From Rhizobium ecuadorense (GTDB lineage Bacteria; Pseudomonadota; Alphaproteobacteria; Rhizobiales; Rhizobiaceae), in contig NZ_LFIO01000386.1 of NCBI RefSeq assembly GCF_001187535.1, positions 62,001 through 126,000 of the forward strand: a DNA stretch of 64,000 nt, given 5' to 3'. The position numbers and the translations under genes were made by a program. How positions within the stretch are numbered: position 1 is the first letter of the stretch; the number at the start of each line of letters is the position of its first letter. Of the stretch, positions 16,404 through 24,515 are shown piece by piece. The notes below the pieces were generated by a model. That model saw only the letters and a program-made list of their open reading frames with translations. It did not search any database and was not told the origin of the DNA.

Positions 16404-17790
16404 CCCGGCCCATATCGGCGCCAATGCGCCGACAGTCAAACCGCGGCCTGCCTTTGCGCAGACCGATCTGGTCGCATTGTCGCGCTATTTTTCTCTTCTG
16501 ATGATGCGCAACATCACCAGCGATGGCTATGTCATCGAGGATCCGGCATCGCCCGGCGTCTTCTCCGCCCCCGGCTGCGTCATCGCCGCCCCCTCCTATC
16601 CAGCGAACACGCCGGGCGTCGACCAGGACTATGTTTTCAACTGGGTCCGCGACGGGGCGATTACGGCCATCGAGATCGCGCTTGCCGGCTTGCTGCCCGT
16701 TTCGGGCGGGGTTTTGCCGAGCCTGGTCGACTATGTGAACTTCGCCGCGCTCTGCCAGGCGAATGCGAAGAATTCCGCGACCGTCACACTTGGCCACGCC
16801 TGCTTCACCATCACCGGCGAGGTTCGTCCGTGGTCGGAGCAGAATGACGGGCCGGCCATTCAGTCGATTGCGATCATGACCTTGTTCAATCAGCTGGATG
16901 GCGCCACGCAGACGATCGCCAAACAATTGGTCGAGACCAACCTCTCTTATCTTCTCGAAGTTTACCAGAACAAGACCACAAATCTCTGGGAGGAATATGA
17001 GGGCTATTCGTTTTTCGCACGAGCCGTACAGCTGCGCTTTTTCCGGGAAATTTCCACAAACACGATCGGCATTGCGGTGCCTGCCGGGGTGGCCGATGCC
17101 ATCTCCTGGCTGGAAAGCCAGCTGGCCACCCACTGGAACGGGCAGCTCTATGTGAGCATTCTGGATGCCGCGGAGCAAGCCGGCTACGACGCGAACATCG
17201 ATATCGTCTCTTCGGTCTGCTATGGCGGGATCGAGCCGACCGATACCAAGCTTCTGGCAACGGCGGCCATCCTGCGGCGCCAGTGGGCCGATCCTTCGTC
17301 TTCGAACTATTATCCGGTCAATGGCGCCGATGCGGCCAGGGGGCTCGGACCGCTCTTCGGGCGCTATCCAGGCGATCATTACGATGGCGATGTGGCGGCT
17401 CCGGTGGCCGGCGGGCATCCCTGGGCTCTGTGCACCGCCAACTTCGCCGAGTTTCAGTATCGGCTTGCCAATGCCATCGAGGCCAGCGGCGCCCTCCCCC
17501 TCGATCAGTTCTCCGAACCCTTCTTCGCGGAACTGGGACTTGGCGCATCCAGCAGCGCCGCCGACGCGTCGGCAGCCTTGCGGGCTTCGTCCGACGTCAT
17601 GTTGCGCGCCATCATCTATCACAGCGACCACTATGAGCTGAGCGAACAGTTCGACGGAACCGTCGGCTACGAGAAAAGCGTCAGGAATCTGACCTGGAGC
17701 TATGCCTCCTTCCTCTCGGCAGTCAGAGCCCGCTCCGCCGCCGCCCCAGCCAAGTCCAAACCCCGAAACTCCCGCGGCCCGAAATCATGA
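16363..17790 (+). CDS. GH15 glucoamylase, fungal-type catalytic domain
   Basis: A 475-residue glucan 1,4-alpha-glucosidase-like protein. The (alpha/alpha)6 barrel motifs are in order: DYVFNWVRDGAITA, WSEQNDGPA, LWEEYEGYSFF (second Glu equals the general acid of fungal glucoamylase), GHPWALCTANFAE, and LSEQF (Glu equals the general base), followed by LTWSYASFL. It has no N-terminal beta-sandwich of ordinary bacterial GH15 enzymes and no signal peptide, so it looks cytoplasmic. It would release glucose from alpha-glucans or glucosides. Two start sites arise from a tandem duplication. It is the first gene of a co-directional cluster; the GMC gene begins 97 bases after it. True substrate unknown. 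Confidence 0.87.
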   Translation: MTVALWSQSMTGANPAHIGANAPTVKPRPAFAQTDLVALSRYFSLLMMRNITSDGYVIEDPASPGVFSAPGCVIAAPSYPANTPGVDQDYVFNWVRDGAITAIEIALAGLLPVSGGVLPSLVDYVNFAALCQANAKNSATVTLGHACFTITGEVRPWSEQNDGPAIQSIAIMTLFNQLDGATQTIAKQLVETNLSYLLEVYQNKTTNLWEEYEGYSFFARAVQLRFFREISTNTIGIAVPAGVADAISWLESQLATHWNGQLYVSILDAAEQAGYDANIDIVSSVCYGGIEPTDTKLLATAAILRRQWADPSSSNYYPVNGADAARGLGPLFGRYPGDHYDGDVAAPVAGGHPWALCTANFAEFQYRLANAIEASGALPLDQFSEPFFAELGLGASSSAADASAALRASSDVMLRAIIYHSDHYELSEQFDGTVGYEKSVRNLTWSYASFLSAVRARSAAAPAKSKPRNSRGPKS

Positions 17791-17795
17791 CGATT

Positions 17796-17864
17796 TCAGG
17801 CCGTCCGGCCTGAGATCTCGATTGAGTCCAGAACGGCATGATCCGCAAAGCCTGATGCGGCTTT
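17796..17864 (+). repeat. Two stem-loops between the GH15 and GMC genes
   Basis: TCAGGCCG / CGGCCTGA (17796-17813, perfect eight-base arms) and AAAGCC / GGCTTT (17847-17864, six-base loop). Neither has a long T-run. They could be a transcript-processing or partial termination point inside the cluster. Confidence 0.45.
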
Positions 17865-17886
17865 CCGGGATTAATGGAGGACCAAA

Positions 17887-19758
17887 GTGCTTTTTCCCCT
17901 CGAATCGGCGATAAAGGCCGATGCCAAGACTGTCGCAGAGTCTGGCGACTACGATATCGTGATCGTCGGCAGCGGCATTTCAGGCGCCATTATTGCCAAG
18001 CAGGCTGCGGAAGCGGGCAAGCGTGTCCTTATCCTTGAAGCCGGAACCGGTGCCAATAGCACTCTGGCTGGCTACGACAATCTGCTGACGACTTTCTATT
18101 CGGCCGCCTCCAAGGACAACCAGTCGCCTTTTCCGCTGAATGCGAACGCGGCCATGCCCCGCAGCCCGCAGCTTCGCAAGCTGCAGGCGGGGGAAACCGA
18201 TAGCTCGAGCTATATCGTTCAATCCGGCCCTTATGTCAGCGATACGACATATACCCGTATTTTCGGCGGAACGACCATGCACTGGGAGGCGAAAACGCCC
18301 CGTCTACTTCGCTCGGATTTCAAGACGCGCACCATTTTCGGCCAAGGGCTGGACTGGCCGCTGAGCTTTGAGGAAGTCGAGGAGGATTACCGCCTGGCCG
18401 AGCGGGAAATCGGCGTATCGGCGAATGTCGAAGATCAGCAATATCTGGGGCAGACTTTCCCGGACGATTATGTCTTTCCCATGCGCGGCCTGCCGCTTTC
18501 CTATCTGGATCAGCAGGTCAACAAGGGCATCGAAGGCACCAGCGTCAAACTTTACGACAAAACATATCCCCTGAAGGTCAGGCCCTATCCGCAGGGGCGC
18601 AACAGCATACCAAACCCGGCCTATGACGGGGGGAAGGGCTACCGTCCGATCGGCGCCGTCGATACGCATCAGGTCGAAGAGGGCGGCCGCTGCCAGGGCA
18701 ACACCAACTGCGTACCGCTCTGTCCCGTGCAAGCGCGCTACCACTCCGGCAAAACGCTTGCCAAGGCGTTCGCGGTAAACGGGGAAAGGGGCGAGCGGCT
18801 TGTCGAACTGCTGCCGCAGGCGGTCGCATCGAAGGTCAACATCGACCCGGATAGCGGGAAAGTCTGCTCTCTCGAGGTCAAGATTTACCAGGACCCGGCC
18901 TCACCGGCCCACGAGACCATCACCGTGAAGGGCAAGGTTTTCGTGCTTGCGGCAGGCGCCATCGAAACGGCGCGCCTCATGCTGGCCTCCGGCCTGCGCA
19001 GCACCAGCGGTCTTGTCGGACGCAATCTGATGGACCACGCCTATCTGCTGAACTGGGCGCTGATGCCGGAAATCTGCGGCACGATGCGCGGAACCAGTTC
19101 GACGGGTGGTATCGTCGACCTGCGGGACGGCCCTTTCCGGGAAAGGCAAGCCGCCTTCGCCATCGATATCCACAACGACGGCTGGGGTTGGGCCACGGGT
19201 GCGCCGACCTCCGACCTTCTCGAACTGGTGGATGATCGCAACCTCTACGGGGCGGATCTTCGGCGCGGCATGATCGACCAGGTTTCGCGGCAGTTGCTGC
19301 TGGCGTTCATGATCGAGGTCATGCCCGTCGAAAGCAACCGCATCGCGGTGGATCCGCAATATACCGATGCTCTGGGCAACATGCGGCCCATCCTGTCCTT
19401 CACGGTTCCGGAATATACCATGAAGGGCGCCGCCTATGGCCGCCAGTTTGCGCGCACCGTCTTTACCCGCATGGGCGCGCAGGACCATACCCATTACGAC
19501 CCCGGCGATTTCGGCTATGTGGCCTATGAGGGGCAAGGCTATGCGATCCGCGGCGGCAATCATCTGGCCGGTACTCATATCATGGGAACGACGAAGACCA
19601 ACTCCGTCGTGGACAAGAACCAGCGCAGCTGGGACCACGAAAACCTCTATCTCGTGGGCGGCGGCAGCATGCCGACGATCGGCACGGCCAATGTCACCTT
19701 GACACTGGCCGCCATGTGTTTCCGAAGCGGTCGCGACATTCTGAAATCTCTGCATTGA
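17887..19758 (+). CDS. GMC family FAD-dependent dehydrogenase (sugar/polyol type), large subunit
   Basis: A 623-residue GMC oxidoreductase with a GTG start preceded by GGAGG. FAD-binding motif YDIVIVGSGISGAIIAKQ lies near residues 22-40; IFGGTTMHWEA and QGLDWPLSFEEVEEDY follow; the C-terminus has HLAGTHIMGT (catalytic histidine region) and the closing GTANVTLTLAA. A Cys-rich GGRCQGNTNCVPLCPVQA is typical of gluconate, fructose, sorbitol and glycoside-3-dehydrogenases. It has no signal peptide. Such enzymes oxidise a sugar or cyclitol hydroxyl and usually pass electrons to a partner; here the partners are probably the small subunit at 20972 and perhaps the ferritin-like protein between them. 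Substrate unknown. Confidence 0.9.
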   Translation: MLFPLESAIKADAKTVAESGDYDIVIVGSGISGAIIAKQAAEAGKRVLILEAGTGANSTLAGYDNLLTTFYSAASKDNQSPFPLNANAAMPRSPQLRKLQAGETDSSSYIVQSGPYVSDTTYTRIFGGTTMHWEAKTPRLLRSDFKTRTIFGQGLDWPLSFEEVEEDYRLAEREIGVSANVEDQQYLGQTFPDDYVFPMRGLPLSYLDQQVNKGIEGTSVKLYDKTYPLKVRPYPQGRNSIPNPAYDGGKGYRPIGAVDTHQVEEGGRCQGNTNCVPLCPVQARYHSGKTLAKAFAVNGERGERLVELLPQAVASKVNIDPDSGKVCSLEVKIYQDPASPAHETITVKGKVFVLAAGAIETARLMLASGLRSTSGLVGRNLMDHAYLLNWALMPEICGTMRGTSSTGGIVDLRDGPFRERQAAFAIDIHNDGWGWATGAPTSDLLELVDDRNLYGADLRRGMIDQVSRQLLLAFMIEVMPVESNRIAVDPQYTDALGNMRPILSFTVPEYTMKGAAYGRQFARTVFTRMGAQDHTHYDPGDFGYVAYEGQGYAIRGGNHLAGTHIMGTTKTNSVVDKNQRSWDHENLYLVGGGSMPTIGTANVTLTLAAMCFRSGRDILKSLH

Positions 19759-19856
19759 ACGAAAACCGGCATCCGCTGCGCGGAACGAACCGATCTCGAC
19801 GCAAGCGACACGAAGCCGGCCGGTGCACCCAACTTATGTTTCATGGAGCCCTGAGC

Positions 19857-20975
19857 ATGTATTCTTACAGTATTAAGACGCTCGATGAGCTGAAAGAGTT
19901 TCTCTACCGGGCGATGCAGCTCGAACATGCGACGATTCCGCCGTATCTGACGGCGCTTTACTCGATCAAGCCCGGCGTCAACCAGGATGCGACCCAGGTT
20001 CTGCGCGTGATCGTGGTGGAAGAGATGCTGCATCTGACGATCGCGGCCAATATTCTCAATGCCATCGGCGGCAAGCCGGATCTTGTCAGGCCGGACTTCG
20101 TAGCCAGCTATCCCGCCGCCCTGCCGGACGGCGAGACCGATTTCAAGGTCGGCATCCAGGCATTCGGCCGTGAGGCGCTGGCGACTTTCCTGAAAATCGA
20201 GCGGCCGGCCCAGCGTCCTGAACATCTCGTCGGCAAGGGCCTGATGTACCGCAAAACTCCCGCCGACATCACCGCGCTTGCCAGCCATCCGAGCCATGAG
20301 GACCTCCATTTCTACAGTATCGGCGAGTTCTACTCGGCCATTGCGGAAGGCATCAAATATCTGGAAGCCGAAGCGCATGGGGCGGGCACAACTATCTTTA
20401 CCGGCGACAGGTCGCGCCAGATCACCTCGGAATATTATTACTCCGGCGGCGGCGAGCTGTTTCCCGTAACCGATCTGAAAAGCGCCCAGGAAGCCATCGA
20501 GCTCATCATCGAACAGGGCGAGGGCGACGGCGGCGGTATCTACGACGACAACGACCACGAACTGGCCCATTACTATCGTTTCGAGGAGCTGGTCAAAGGC
20601 CGCTACTACCAGAAGGGCGACCAGCCCGGCCAGCCCACGGGTCCGCACTTACAGGTCGATTGGGAGGGCGCCTATCCCATAAAAGAGAACCTGAAATTAA
20701 AAGATATACTCGAAGGTTCGGAACTGCGTGAGGCGGCGATCGCCTTCAACACGCGCTATGGCGAATTTCTCCAGCTTTTGACGCGTGCCTATAACGGCCA
20801 GCCAAACCTGCTGCTGGAAGCCGTTCCGATGATGTTCGAATTCCGCAACATGATTCTCGAACTCATCCGCAATCCGCTGCCGAAGCATCCCGGTAAGAAC
20901 GGCAGCCCCACCTATGAGATCCCCGGCGGTATGACACAGCCAGCCGTCACCCGGCAGGCGGAGGTGAACGCATGA
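19857..20975 (+). CDS. Ferritin-like protein with VioB/iminophenyl-pyruvate dimer synthase-type domain
   Basis: A 372-residue protein; start at 19857 after GGAG. The N-terminal part (about 5-230) resembles the ferritin-like domain found at the end of VioB/RebD/StaD: LEHATIPPYLTALYSIKP supplies the first Glu/His and VVEEMLHLTIAANIL an ExxH motif, so a di-metal site in a four-helix bundle is plausible. The rest is unassigned. It is coupled to the next gene by an ATGA overlap and lies between the two subunits of a GMC dehydrogenase. It may oxidise the GMC product, take its electrons, or supply an oxidative coupling step; none of this is shown by the sequence. Confidence 0.75.
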   Translation: MYSYSIKTLDELKEFLYRAMQLEHATIPPYLTALYSIKPGVNQDATQVLRVIVVEEMLHLTIAANILNAIGGKPDLVRPDFVASYPAALPDGETDFKVGIQAFGREALATFLKIERPAQRPEHLVGKGLMYRKTPADITALASHPSHEDLHFYSIGEFYSAIAEGIKYLEAEAHGAGTTIFTGDRSRQITSEYYYSGGGELFPVTDLKSAQEAIELIIEQGEGDGGGIYDDNDHELAHYYRFEELVKGRYYQKGDQPGQPTGPHLQVDWEGAYPIKENLKLKDILEGSELREAAIAFNTRYGEFLQLLTRAYNGQPNLLLEAVPMMFEFRNMILELIRNPLPKHPGKNGSPTYEIPGGMTQPAVTRQAEVNA

Positions 20976-21460
20976 GCAGCCGTTTCGAACCATTTCTGGG
21001 TATCTCCGTCGAATTGACAGCCTTCTCCCACTTCGATCTTCTGGGAACCGGCCTGGCGGAACGCTATCTCGCCACGCTCGACAAGGTGGTCGGCAGCGAG
21101 ATCACCGACGCGTTGCTGGCCGCTTTCACCGCCCTGCCGCCGCCGGAAGGTGAGGCCCGTATCCAGGCCGTTCGCACGACCATTCTCGGCAATGAATTGC
21201 TGGGAGACGTGGCCCGTGCGCTGATCAAGCTCTGGTATTCCGGCACCTGGTTCGAGTTGCCCACCACCTGGACGGAGCGCTTTGGCCCCAAGCCTGCGAA
21301 TATCACCTTCGTCATTTCTCCCGACGCCTATGTCGAAGGTCTGCTCTGGAAGGCGATCGGAGCCCACCCTGCAGGCGCCAAGGGGCCCGGTTTCGGCTCC
21401 TGGGCCTCTCCGCCGAAAATTCCGGCTTTCTCCGGCTCTCGATTCCACAACCTGACCTGA
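20972..21460 (+). CDS. Small subunit resembling FAD-sorbitol dehydrogenase / fructose dehydrogenase small subunit
   Basis: A 162-residue protein starting in the ATGA overlap with the ferritin-like gene. The alpha-helical pattern and the blocks FLGISVELTAFSHFDLLGTG, ARALIKLWYSGTWFELP and SPDAYVEGLLWKAIGAHP resemble the small subunits that chaperone and anchor GMC sugar dehydrogenases. Those usually carry a twin-arginine signal for the whole complex; none is seen here, so the complex appears cytoplasmic. No cytochrome c subunit is encoded nearby. Family match is by recall, hence moderate confidence. Confidence 0.68.
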   Translation: MSSRFEPFLGISVELTAFSHFDLLGTGLAERYLATLDKVVGSEITDALLAAFTALPPPEGEARIQAVRTTILGNELLGDVARALIKLWYSGTWFELPTTWTERFGPKPANITFVISPDAYVEGLLWKAIGAHPAGAKGPGFGSWASPPKIPAFSGSRFHNLT

Positions 21461-21499
21461 CGCCGCTTCCGTTTGTCTTCACAGAACTGGATCATTGCC

Positions 21500-22438
21500 A
21501 TGACGACACATCTGCATCGACTGACGCCCTCCAAGGTCTGGCTCGGTGTCATCCCCACGCTCTGGTGGAATGACGATTTCATCAACATCGACATCGGCAT
21601 CCCCTACGAGCAGGCTCTGAGTGAAATGGCGCTCGCCGGCTATGTCGGATGCGGCGTCGGCCATAAATATCCGACGGATCCGAAAATATTGCGGCCTGTC
21701 CTCGAACTCAGGGGATTGCGGATTTCCGAGCCTTGGGTGAGCACCTATTTCACCATCAAGGCGATGAATCGTCATACGCTTGAAAACGTCGATGCTCAGC
21801 TCGACTTCCTCGAAGCCATGGAAGGCGGCAGCGACGATCCGCGCAGGGCGGATCTTGTCGTCGCCGAGTTTGGCGGGGCGGTCAATCCGCTCCCGGTCGC
21901 CCTGTTTCCGAATTGCCCCGATTTCTCCGAGGACCAGTGGAAACAGCTGATCGAAGGCCTGCATGCCGCCGGAGAGAAAGCCAGGGCCCGCAACCGCCGG
22001 CTCTGCTATCACCCGCATCTGGGGACCGGAGTGATGAAGACGGAAGCGATCCACCGGCTCATGGACGAGACCGATCCACGCCTGGTCAACATGCTTCTCG
22101 ACACCGGACATCAGGCGGCTGCCGGCGTCGATCCGCTGGCGCTGGCCAGAAAATACGCCCACCGCATCAAGCATGTTCACCTGAAAGACATTCGCGCCGA
22201 GGTGGTTAAGAACATTCACAACGACGGCTTGTCCTTCCAGCAAGGGATCGAGGCGGGGATCTTCACCGTGCCCGGCGACGGCTCCATAGAGACCTTTCCG
22301 GAAATCCTCGATGCGTTGGCCGAGGCGGATTTCGCCGGATGGATCTGCGTCGAGGCAGAGCAGGACCCGGCCAAGGTCAATCCGTTGCAATACGCGAAAA
22401 TGGGCCGCGAATATCTGCGCAAGCTGCTTGGATGGTAG
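21500..22438 (+). CDS. IolE-like sugar isomerase/dehydratase TIM barrel
   Basis: A 312-residue xylose-isomerase-type TIM barrel. Start at 21500 (MTTHLHRL) with a weak Shine-Dalgarno sequence. Blocks TLWWNDDFIN, AGYVGCGVGHKYPTDP, YHPHLGTGVMKTEAIHRLM, LLDTGHQAAAGVDP and RIKHVHLKDIRAEV match the layout of 2-keto-myo-inositol (inosose) dehydratase, with metal-ligand Glu/Asp/His positions. It would isomerise or dehydrate an oxidised cyclitol or sugar. Following a GMC dehydrogenase, a keto-cyclitol or 3-keto-glycoside is the likely type of substrate. Forty bases after the small subunit gene, so probably the same transcript. Confidence 0.82.
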   Translation: MTTHLHRLTPSKVWLGVIPTLWWNDDFINIDIGIPYEQALSEMALAGYVGCGVGHKYPTDPKILRPVLELRGLRISEPWVSTYFTIKAMNRHTLENVDAQLDFLEAMEGGSDDPRRADLVVAEFGGAVNPLPVALFPNCPDFSEDQWKQLIEGLHAAGEKARARNRRLCYHPHLGTGVMKTEAIHRLMDETDPRLVNMLLDTGHQAAAGVDPLALARKYAHRIKHVHLKDIRAEVVKNIHNDGLSFQQGIEAGIFTVPGDGSIETFPEILDALAEADFAGWICVEAEQDPAKVNPLQYAKMGREYLRKLLGW

Positions 22439-22572
22439 CCCGACGCGGAGCGTTTGTTTCAGCCCGATGGCGATGTGAAGGAGGCGGGGACGGATCTCGC
22501 CTCATCACAATGCCGGGCGGGACACCATCCTGAACCACGCATTACTGGATAGTCACAGCTGGAGCGATGAAG

Positions 22573-23595
22573 ATGGAAGAGGCACGCAGGCGCGATATAT
22601 ATTTCAGCTTCTTTATGTTTACAGCCGATTTGAGGCCGAATGACGCGGGCTATACCCAGGTTCTCGTCAGACATCTGAAAGCTCTTACCGAGATCGGCTA
22701 CACCGGCTTCGATGTGCATATCGCCCCGGGACCGGCGTATGCCGATCATCACGCTGAGGTCGAAAGCTATATCAGCCTCAGACGAGCGTTCGATCAGGCC
22801 GGCTTCCGGGATGTGAAGTTCACAACCAATGTGGGGACCACGCGAACCTTCGATCCGACCTCGCCCTACGAGGAACAGCGCAAGCAGGCTTTGTCCTATC
22901 TCAAATCCCGCGTCGACATCACCTCGGTGCTGGGCGGGGAGAATACGATCATGTCGGGGCCGTTCCTGTACCCCTATGGTATCTTTCCGCTGACGGATGG
23001 CGGTGAAGGGATCTGGAGCGACGCGCTTCAGGATTGGATGAAGCCACGATATGCAGCGGCAGCCTCCGTCTTCCGGGAATTGGCGCAATATTCCGCCGAG
23101 AAGAGGGTGAAGCTCGCCATAGAACCCGTCAAGAATTGGGAAACGCCCGGACCGACCATGGTCTCGGAAGCACTGGATTTCCTCGAAAGCGCCGACATTC
23201 CGGCCTGTGGCGTCACGATCGATACAGCCCAGGTCGTGATGGAAAGCCAGGGGCCGGCAACCTTCAGGAAAAATGTCGCCCGTGCCGCACGGCAGAGCCG
23301 GCTGAATTACGTTCACATCTCAGCGCCGGACCGGGGCGCCGTCAAAGACAGCTGGATTCCCTGGGAGATCATGCTGGACGAAATCGAGCCGGTCTATTCC
23401 GGCCCTTATCTCGTCGAAGTCTTTAACGCGATTCCCCCCTTCGAGAGCTCGATGAGAATGACGCGCAGACGATTCTGGCGGCCCGGCGAGGACGCGCCGG
23501 AGGCTGATGTCGACAGCGCCTACGACGTTGCGCGTGCCGCCCTGAGGACATTGGAGGAAAAGATCGCGTCCCACGGCCGTCGATCTCATCCGTGA
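22573..23595 (+). CDS. Second xylose-isomerase-like TIM barrel protein
   Basis: A 340-residue TIM barrel. The start at 22573 (MEEARRRD) is preferred because GGAG is eight bases upstream; an ATG two codons earlier is too close. Blocks: DIYFSFFMFTADLR, EIGYTGFDVHIAPG, LAIEPVKNWETPGP, GVTIDTAQVVMES and LNYVHISAPDRG give the Glu/Asp/His metal-site pattern of the AP-endonuclease-2 superfamily. It is clearly diverged from the IolE-like paralogue upstream. A pair of such barrels beside a GMC dehydrogenase recalls bacterial deglycosylation systems that cleave 3-keto-glycosides, but the match is only architectural. Confidence 0.78.
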   Translation: MEEARRRDIYFSFFMFTADLRPNDAGYTQVLVRHLKALTEIGYTGFDVHIAPGPAYADHHAEVESYISLRRAFDQAGFRDVKFTTNVGTTRTFDPTSPYEEQRKQALSYLKSRVDITSVLGGENTIMSGPFLYPYGIFPLTDGGEGIWSDALQDWMKPRYAAAASVFRELAQYSAEKRVKLAIEPVKNWETPGPTMVSEALDFLESADIPACGVTIDTAQVVMESQGPATFRKNVARAARQSRLNYVHISAPDRGAVKDSWIPWEIMLDEIEPVYSGPYLVEVFNAIPPFESSMRMTRRRFWRPGEDAPEADVDSAYDVARAALRTLEEKIASHGRRSHP

Positions 23596-23652
23596 TGGCG
23601 CGCGCGCAAACGCCAAACCTCAGCAAACGACCATTCAATCAGGGAGATACCT

Positions 23653-24477
23653 ATGGTGGCGCAATTGCCGGATCCCATTAAAATCGTCAGGCGAGCAGGC
23701 GATGTCCGTATTCATACGTTCATTTCAGCTTTCACGGATGACAATATCGCCAATGCAACGCACATCATCGAAAGCAGGAACAAGCTTGTTCTTGTCGATG
23801 GGCAATTCCTCGTCCCCTATGCGTTGCAATTCAGAGCGTATGCCGACAGTATCGGCAAGGAGATCGACCGGATTTACCTGTCGCACAGGCACCCCGACCA
23901 TTGGTTCGGCCTGGGAGCCGCATTCAGCGACATTCCGATTCATGCATTGCCGGAAACGAAGGAGTTCCTGAGGCAGCATGGCCAGGAGTCCCTGAATGAC
24001 CATTGGAAACTGGGCAACCTCGCTCCGAAGAGCTTGGTCATTCCCGAAAAAACCGTCCGCGCCGGCCACGAGATCATCGACGGGGTCAAATACGTATTTG
24101 ATGAAGTCGTTGATACGGAGATCGATTTTCTCCTCACCATAGGTCTTCCGGACGTGGGCGTTTTTATTGCGCAAGACCTGATCTACAGCGGAACGCACCT
24201 TTATCTGACGAAATACATGGAGCATTGGATCGGGATTTTGCAGGGCATGCTGCTGTCCGACTATGACCTGTTCCTTCCCGGTCACGGCTTTCCGGCTGAC
24301 AAAAACGAGGTTGCCAAAAATATAGAGTATTTGTCCGTCGCCATGGAGGCCGCCGGCAACGGACTCGCCAATGATGCTTTCAAGCACTTCCTGCTGGAAA
24401 GATTTCCCGAGCGGAAATGCCCCGGAATATTCGACATATACATACCGCGCTTATTCGATAACGCGAGCGAGTTCTAA
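23653..24477 (+). CDS. Metallo-beta-lactamase fold hydrolase
   Basis: A 274-residue MBL-fold protein. The zinc motif SHRHPDHWFG (HxHxDH form) lies near residue 77, a downstream Asp in FIAQDLIYSG and His in FLPGHGFPAD complete a di-metal site. Start at 23653 after GGGAG. No signal peptide, so cytoplasmic. MBL-fold enzymes hydrolyse esters, lactones, thioesters or phosphodiesters. In this cluster, lactone or glycoside-derived ester hydrolysis is conceivable; AHL lactonase activity deserves thought because an AHL synthase is 8 kb away, but the motif spacing does not single that out. Confidence 0.85.
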   Translation: MVAQLPDPIKIVRRAGDVRIHTFISAFTDDNIANATHIIESRNKLVLVDGQFLVPYALQFRAYADSIGKEIDRIYLSHRHPDHWFGLGAAFSDIPIHALPETKEFLRQHGQESLNDHWKLGNLAPKSLVIPEKTVRAGHEIIDGVKYVFDEVVDTEIDFLLTIGLPDVGVFIAQDLIYSGTHLYLTKYMEHWIGILQGMLLSDYDLFLPGHGFPADKNEVAKNIEYLSVAMEAAGNGLANDAFKHFLLERFPERKCPGIFDIYIPRLFDNASEF

Positions 24478-24515
24478 TACACGTCAGTTGTCGTCAACAG
24501 GGGAGCCGTCGGAAC

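Noticed and set aside
23653..24477. AHL lactonase assignment for the MBL-fold protein
   Set aside because: The HxHxDH motif is common to many MBL hydrolases and nothing in the sequence singles out AHL substrates; left as an open possibility only.
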